This document shows, in pieces, positions 6,415 to 9,706 of a stretch of 9,706 bases of DNA. Source of the stretch: Polyangium sp. (in: bacteria). GTDB taxonomy: Bacteria > Myxococcota_A > Polyangia > Palsa-1104. A program made the position numbers and the translations under genes. Every line of letters begins with the position of its first letter. The stretch's first letter is position 1. The stretch is taken from assembly GCA_025450955.1 (NCBI GenBank), contig JANWLJ010000106.1, forward strand, positions 1 to 9,706, read 5' to 3'. Under the pieces are notes generated by a model. That model was given only the letters and a program-made list of their open reading frames with translations. It did no database searches and was not told where the DNA came from.

Positions 6415-6671
6415 GACGTCTCTTCGAGCCCTCCTCGATCGTGCTCGAGCCGCTCGGCGATGGTCTCGGCCGACAGCGCCGAGAGGATCACGTGGTCGGT
6501 GTCGGTGACCAGGATCGATCGGGTGCGCCGTCCCTGGGTGGCGTCGATGAGCTTGCCCTGGGTGCGCGCGTCGTCCTTGAGCCGCTTCATCGGCGCCGAG
6601 TCGGGCGTGACGACCGCCACCACCCTCGGCGCCGCCACCACGTTGCAGTAACAGATATTGATGAGCTGCAT
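6411..6671 (-). CDS. remA: RemA/DUF370 family regulator
   Basis: This 86-residue protein belongs to the DUF370 family; Bacillus RemA is a DNA-binding regulator of biofilm matrix genes that forms rings. The match is clear over VTPDSAPMKR, LIDATQGRRTR and DTDHVILSALSAETIAERL. Residues known to matter in Bacillus RemA, Arg18 and the Arg50-Arg51 pair, correspond to Arg16 and Arg48-Arg49 here. Odd is INICYCN at 4-10, where INIGYGN or INIGFGN is usual. The longer open frame back to 6743 would add 24 residues antiparallel to nothing known; MQLIN is the family start, and its ATG overlaps the yicC stop by one base (TAATG). The placement yicC-remA-gmk is widely conserved, but its role outside Firmicutes is not established. 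The symbol is by homology; function here is inferred. Confidence 0.92.
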   Translation of the reverse strand: MQLINICYCNVVAAPRVVAVVTPDSAPMKRLKDDARTQGKLIDATQGRRTRSILVTDTDHVILSALSAETIAERLEHDRGGLEETS

Positions 6672-7546
6672 TATTCGACGTTCTGAATCTGCTCGCGCAA
6701 TTTCTCGAGCTCGGCCTTGGCGTCCACCACCCGCGCCGCGCACTGCGCCGACGGCGACTTGGACCCGAGCGTATTGATCTCGCGGTTGAGCTCCTGGGTG
6801 AGAAAATCGAGCCTTCGCCCCTGCGGCCCGCTCTGGTCGAGGAGGCGGCCGAGCTCGGCCAGGTGGGCGCCGAGTCGGGTCAGCTCCTCGGAGACGTCGA
6901 GCTTATCGGCCATGATCGCCACCTCCTGCGCGATCCGCTGCTCGTCGACGCCCGAGGCGCGCGCGCGCTCGAGCCGCTCGGTGAGCCGGGCGCGATACTG
7001 CTCGGGCGCCGACGCGGTGAGCGTGCGCAGATCGGAGGCGATCCGCTCGACCGAGGCCAGCCGCTCTTTCAGATCGGCCGCGATCGCCGCGCCTTCGCGG
7101 GCGCGCGACTCGACGAGCCCGTCGAGCGCCTGGCTGAGCCCCGGCTCGAGCGCCTTCCACAAAAGCTCCGAATCGGGCAGCGCCTCACCGGCGGCCAGCA
7201 CTCCCGGCTGGGTCGCCACCAGCTCGAGCGGGATCGGCGCGACGACGCCGAGCGCCTGACGGAGCTGCTCGAGCGCCTCGACGTAGCCGCGCGCGAGCGC
7301 GAGATCGACCCGCACCTTTAGCGCCAGGGCGGCCGCGCCTCCCTCGTCGCGCACGCTCACCGTCACCACGCCGCGATCGATCTTGGTGCGCAAAAGCTGG
7401 GTGATCTGCTGCTCGATCGCCGGATCGCCCCATGGCAGCCGGAGCTTCACCTCGAGGAACCGGTGGTTCAAGCTGCGCAGCTCGACGTGAAGCCGGCGCC
7501 CGGCGACCTCGCAGGTGCCGCGGCCATAGCCTGTCATGCTGCGCAT
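6671..7546 (-). CDS. yicC: YicC/YloC family endoribonuclease
   Basis: YicC/YloC proteins are metal-dependent endoribonucleases of a distinct fold that form ring-like hexamers and take part in RNA turnover. The 291 residues match the full family: MTGYGR at 4-9 and ELRSLNHRF at 22-30 in the N-terminal half, then DEQRIAQEVAIMADKLDVSE (201-220). The C-terminal signature runs from 243 (GRRLDFLTQELNRE, then INTLGSKS), and the end is LREQIQNVE. Length and both ends are normal, so the ATG at 7546 is the start. There is no good Shine-Dalgarno, and the gene lies 12 bases after the epimerase stop, so translation is probably coupled. Its stop overlaps the start of the remA-like gene. The conserved partners remA and gmk follow directly. 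Confidence 0.95.
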   Translation of the reverse strand: MRSMTGYGRGTCEVAGRRLHVELRSLNHRFLEVKLRLPWGDPAIEQQITQLLRTKIDRGVVTVSVRDEGGAAALALKVRVDLALARGYVEALEQLRQALGVVAPIPLELVATQPGVLAAGEALPDSELLWKALEPGLSQALDGLVESRAREGAAIAADLKERLASVERIASDLRTLTASAPEQYRARLTERLERARASGVDEQRIAQEVAIMADKLDVSEELTRLGAHLAELGRLLDQSGPQGRRLDFLTQELNREINTLGSKSPSAQCAARVVDAKAELEKLREQIQNVE

Positions 7547-7558
7547 GTTCGATCGAGA

Positions 7559-8503
7559 CTACTGGCTCTTTCGATACCAGGCAACCGTGCGCTCGATCCC
7601 TTCGGCGAACGAGACCCGGCCGGTGTAGCCGAGCAGCCGCTGGGCTTTGCCGATGTCGGCGAGCGAGTGCTTGATGTCGCCCGCGCGCGGCGGATCGTGA
7701 CGCGGCGGGATCGCGCGGCCGACGATTCGTCCGATGACGTCGACCACCTGCAAAAGATTGGTCGCCTCGCCGCAGGCGATGTTGATCACCTCGCCGGGCG
7801 CGCTCTTGGCGGTGCACGCGAGCAGGTTGGCCTCGACGGCGTTGTCGATGTGGCAGAAGTCGCGCGACTGCGTCCCGTCGCCGTAGATGGTCGCCGGCCG
7901 TCCGGTGAGCGCGGCGGTGACGAAGTTCGGGATCACCGCCGCGTACTGCGACTTGGGATCCTGACGCGGCCCGAACACGTTGAAGTAGCGCAGCGCCACC
8001 GTCTCGAGACCGTAGGCGGTGTAGAAGACCCTCAGGTAGCGCTCGCAGGCGAGCTTTTGCACCGCGTAGGGCGAGAGCGGATCGGGGATCATGTCCTCGA
8101 CCTTCGCCTGGCCCGGCGCCTTTTCGCCGTACGCCGACGAGGAGGCGGCGAACACTACCCGCTTGACCTTGGCCTTGACCGCCGCCGACAGGAGCAGCAC
8201 CGTGCCGTGGACGTTGACCAGGTTCGTCCCCGCCGGATCTTCGATCGAGCGCGGCACCGACGGGATCGCCGCCTGGTGCAGCACGTAGTCGACGCCCGCG
8301 ACCGCGCGCGCGCAGACCTCGGGATCGGTGATCGAGCCCTCGATGAGCTCGGCGCGCTTCGAGGCGACGAGCTCGGCGATGTTCTCCCGCCGCCCGGTCG
8401 CGAAGTCGTCGAGGATGCGCACCTGCTCGCCGCGCTCCGAGAGCGCGTGCGCGAGGTTGGAGCCGATGAACCCGGCGCCGCCGGTGACCAGATAGGAAGC
8501 CAT
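7559..8503 (-). CDS. NAD-dependent nucleotide-sugar epimerase (extended SDR)
   Basis: This 314-residue protein is an extended short-chain dehydrogenase that inverts C4 of a UDP-sugar using bound NAD. It shows TGGAGFIG (7-14), Asp32-Asp33 for the NAD ribose, the SSS segment at 121-123, and catalytic Tyr146 and Lys150 (YAVQK). HQAAIPSVPRS (76-86) and RYFNVFGPRQDP (172-183) resemble WbpP-type UDP-N-acetylglucosamine 4-epimerases more than GalE. The substrate is thus probably UDP-GlcNAc or a relative, for surface polysaccharide; this is inference and UDP-glucose is possible. The ATG at 8503 fits the family start. It has no Shine-Dalgarno at a normal distance, and its promoter would start RNA at the ATG itself. 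It stands at the head of the yicC-remA-gmk unit, an unusual partner, 12 bp before yicC. Confidence 0.93.
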   Translation of the reverse strand: MASYLVTGGAGFIGSNLAHALSERGEQVRILDDFATGRRENIAELVASKRAELIEGSITDPEVCARAVAGVDYVLHQAAIPSVPRSIEDPAGTNLVNVHGTVLLLSAAVKAKVKRVVFAASSSAYGEKAPGQAKVEDMIPDPLSPYAVQKLACERYLRVFYTAYGLETVALRYFNVFGPRQDPKSQYAAVIPNFVTAALTGRPATIYGDGTQSRDFCHIDNAVEANLLACTAKSAPGEVINIACGEATNLLQVVDVIGRIVGRAIPPRHDPPRAGDIKHSLADIGKAQRLLGYTGRVSFAEGIERTVAWYRKSQ

Positions 8504-8509
8504 GTGGTT

Positions 8510-8539
8510 GTTCTAGTCTCCGCCTCGGCGGGGTGTCAA
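8510..8539 (-). promoter_or_regulatory. Strong promoter candidate of the epimerase-yicC-remA-gmk unit
   Basis: On the minus strand a perfect TTGACA (8539-8534) is followed after 18 bases by TAGAAC (8515-8510), a four-of-six -10 with the key TA and A. Counting from the -10, position +1 falls on 8503, the A of the epimerase ATG. Together with the missing Shine-Dalgarno this predicts a leaderless transcript. An inverted repeat CCGCC/GGCGG lies in the spacer and could be an operator. Confidence 0.55.
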
Positions 8540-8681
8540 TCCGGGGCACGTGAACTTTCCATTACGGTGGGCGCGAACCAGCGGTCACAACCCGCCTTGG
8601 CCCGGCCCGAAAGCCGCGTCTTCCCTATAGATGGGCGAGGTCGCTCGTGGCATGATTCCTGAGTAAGAGGGCACCGAGTCT

Positions 8682-8688
8682 GGAGGAG
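8682..8688 (+). promoter_or_regulatory. Strong ribosome binding site of the beta-barrel protein gene
   Basis: GGAGGAG lies 4 bases before the ATG at 8693 (6 bases counting from GGAGG). It is a near-perfect Shine-Dalgarno and fixes the start of the gene. Confidence 0.75.
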
Positions 8689-8692
8689 CCCG

Positions 8693-9598
8693 ATGACCGA
8701 TTCGAGGCTGGCAGGTGGCGTAGTCGCGGTGATGCTGGCGTTGGGAACGGCGGCGCAGGCGCAACAGCCGCTCGATCCGTACGGGGTCACCGTGGCGGCG
8801 CCTGTCGACGCGCCCGCGCCGCAGCCGCTCAATCCGTACCCGAACGGCTACGGCTACTATCCGCCGCCGCCCGCCTACGGCTATCAGGCGCCGAGCGCCG
8901 GCCCCGGATATCAGACTCCGACTCCGGCGTATCAGCAAGGCTACTACCTGTATCCGACCGAGCCTTCGGCGCCGGTCTACGCGCCGCCGCCCTGCTGCTG
9001 TCGTCCGTGCGAGCTGGCGCCGCCGGTGTTCAAGCTGCAGACGAGCCGTCCGCGCAAGCTCGAGCACATCCGCCGCGTCTCGCTCGGCGTCCACGGCACC
9101 GTCTTCGGGATCAACCAGACCATCGGCACCCACGACATGGTGCTCGGCGGCGCCGGGCTTCAGCTTCGGATCCGCTCGCAGGGGCGCTTTGGGCTCGAAT
9201 TGAGTCAGAGCTTCCTGCACGCGAGCTACGGCGACTTCCAGCGCACCAGCTTGCCGTTCGCCTTCTCGCTCATGTTCTACGTCTTCCCCAACCGCGACGC
9301 GCGCCACTTCAACATCTACGCGCTGGCGGGCGTGGGCTTGATGTACGACGCCATCAACCTGCGCGACGAGAACAGCGCGCTGGTCGAGCAGGACTTCGTC
9401 GAGTGGACCGCGCACGTCGGCGTGGGCGCCGAGCTGCGCTTCAAGTGGTTCGCGATCGAAGCCGACGCGCGGCTGGTCGGCATGCTGCGCGACGACCTCT
9501 CCACCCCCGCCAGCTACTATAGCGGCGTCTCGGGCGGCCCCATCCCCTCGTCGAGCTACGGCGGCATGGGCAATCTGTACGTGTCTTTTTGGTTCTGA
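8693..9598 (+). CDS. Outer-membrane beta-barrel protein with Tyr/Pro-rich N-terminal region
   Basis: The 301-residue protein has a signal peptide (residues 1-23, cleavage after AQA). Residues 24-100 are low-complexity and rich in Pro, Tyr, Gln and Gly, with repeated PLDPYG/PLNPYP and GYGYYPPP-like pieces. The cysteine cluster CCCRPC (101-106) follows. From about 125 the pattern alternates polar and hydrophobic residues typical of beta strands, and the protein ends in NLYVSFWF, the terminal Phe expected for recognition by the BAM complex. It is thus probably an 8-strand-type outer-membrane barrel with a periplasmic or surface-exposed N-terminal stalk. I do not recognise a specific family or function. 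It is divergent from the epimerase; a shared role in the envelope is possible but not shown. The start is set by GGAGGAG. No terminator hairpin is seen in the 16 bases before the next, convergent gene. Confidence 0.85.
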   Translation: MTDSRLAGGVVAVMLALGTAAQAQQPLDPYGVTVAAPVDAPAPQPLNPYPNGYGYYPPPPAYGYQAPSAGPGYQTPTPAYQQGYYLYPTEPSAPVYAPPPCCCRPCELAPPVFKLQTSRPRKLEHIRRVSLGVHGTVFGINQTIGTHDMVLGGAGLQLRIRSQGRFGLELSQSFLHASYGDFQRTSLPFAFSLMFYVFPNRDARHFNIYALAGVGLMYDAINLRDENSALVEQDFVEWTAHVGVGAELRFKWFAIEADARLVGMLRDDLSTPASYYSGVSGGPIPSSSYGGMGNLYVSFWF

Positions 9599-9614
9599 CC
9601 GACTCCGTCCCGAA

Positions 9615-9706
9615 TCAGCGCTGGGCGAGGAGCTGCTTTTTGCGGGCTTCGGCGGCGAAGCGGCGGATCAGGCGGTCGAGGGCGGGATAGCGGACCGCCA
9701 CCGACG
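9615..9706 (-). CDS. C-terminal end of an unidentified protein (partial)
   Basis: The minus strand from the window edge is open for 29 complete codons and ends with TGA at 9617-9615. It encodes SVAVRYPALDRLIRR, then FAAEARKKQLLAQR. The composition (Ala/Arg/Leu, amphipathic helix) and G/C-ending codons fit a real gene running in from the right. It converges on the beta-barrel gene with a 16-base gap. Too little is present to name it. Confidence 0.6.
   Translation of the reverse strand, partial: SVAVRYPALDRLIRRFAAEARKKQLLAQR

Larger units (their letters stand above)
8504..8692. other. Divergent intergenic region
   Basis: The 189 bases separate the epimerase (minus) from the outer-membrane protein gene (plus). 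The left part holds the epimerase promoter and a CCGCC-TC-GGCGG inverted repeat (8520-8531) that falls inside its spacer. The right end holds GGAGGAG for the plus-strand gene. TATAGA at 8626-8631 could be a -10 for the plus strand but has no matching -35 at 16-18 bases. No RNA gene or riboswitch was recognised. Confidence 0.7.

Noticed and set aside
6672..6743. N-terminal extension of the remA-like gene by 24 residues
   Set aside because: The extension is Arg/Gly-rich, overlaps yicC and is absent from the family, whose members start at MxxIN.
7185..8549. 454-codon minus-strand frame across epimerase and yicC in another frame
   Set aside because: Arg/Ala-rich shadow; both real genes match known families over full length in their own frames.
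7463..8662. 399-codon plus-strand frame opposite the epimerase
   Set aside because: Shadow of the epimerase; runs through its promoter region and shows no motif.
8648..8664. TGGCAT-like sigma-54 promoter before the beta-barrel gene
   Set aside because: The -24 part resembles the consensus but the -12 part lacks the required GC; no enhancer-like site seen.
8585..9415. 276-codon minus-strand frame opposite the beta-barrel gene
   Set aside because: Arg/Val-rich low-complexity translation; the plus frame has signal peptide, Shine-Dalgarno and terminal Phe.

Overview
The window is GC-rich (clearly above 60% by eye, G/C-ending codons dominating). Gene content suggests a deltaproteobacterial-type organism, most likely Myxococcota. 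The reasons are a Ser/Thr-kinase-like membrane protein with an N-terminal zinc-ribbon motif, a yicC-remA-gmk-rel housekeeping block, and an outer-membrane beta-barrel protein with a signal peptide. Assignment below phylum cannot be made from the window. No rRNA, tRNA, CRISPR array, insertion sequence or phage gene was seen. The very long opposite-strand open frames are coding shadows of high third-position GC.

Layout. At the left edge, a plus-strand gene (12-962) encodes an unrecognised protein with a C-terminal KOW-like motif. It converges on a minus-strand series that fills most of the window. Read in the direction of transcription (right to left), the series is: a nucleotide-sugar epimerase (8503-7559), yicC (7546-6671), a RemA/DUF370 regulator (6671-6411), gmk (6414-5731), a bifunctional rel/spoT ppGpp synthetase-hydrolase (5693-3507), a 61-residue very basic protein (3441-3256) and a transmembrane kinase-like protein (3150-1003). 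Divergent from the epimerase is a secreted/outer-membrane beta-barrel protein on the plus strand (8693-9598). The last 92 bases hold the C-terminal end of another minus-strand gene.

How the genes fit together. Epimerase, yicC, remA and gmk look like one transcription unit: 12-bp gap, TAATG overlap, ATGA overlap. Rel follows gmk after only about 37 bp. GMP kinase makes GDP, which leads to GTP, the substrate of Rel and a target of (p)ppGpp control, so the link is metabolic as well as positional. The omega-subunit gene rpoZ, which commonly sits between gmk and spoT/rel, is not there. The basic microprotein and the kinase each have their own plausible promoter and a strong Shine-Dalgarno, so they are probably separate units.

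Main points of interest: (1) the kinase has EFG instead of DFG, a degenerate glycine loop and a tyrosine-kinase-like catalytic loop, so it may be a pseudokinase; (2) the epimerase promoter (perfect TTGACA) would start the RNA on the A of the ATG, i.e. a leaderless message, and rel may be nearly leaderless too; (3) the RemA homologue has CYC where GYG/GFG is usual; (4) rpoZ is missing; (5) there is a 38% GC codon island inside rel; (6) the basic microprotein lies next to rel. No wholly new defence or mobile system is visible; this is mostly core genome with several unusual details.
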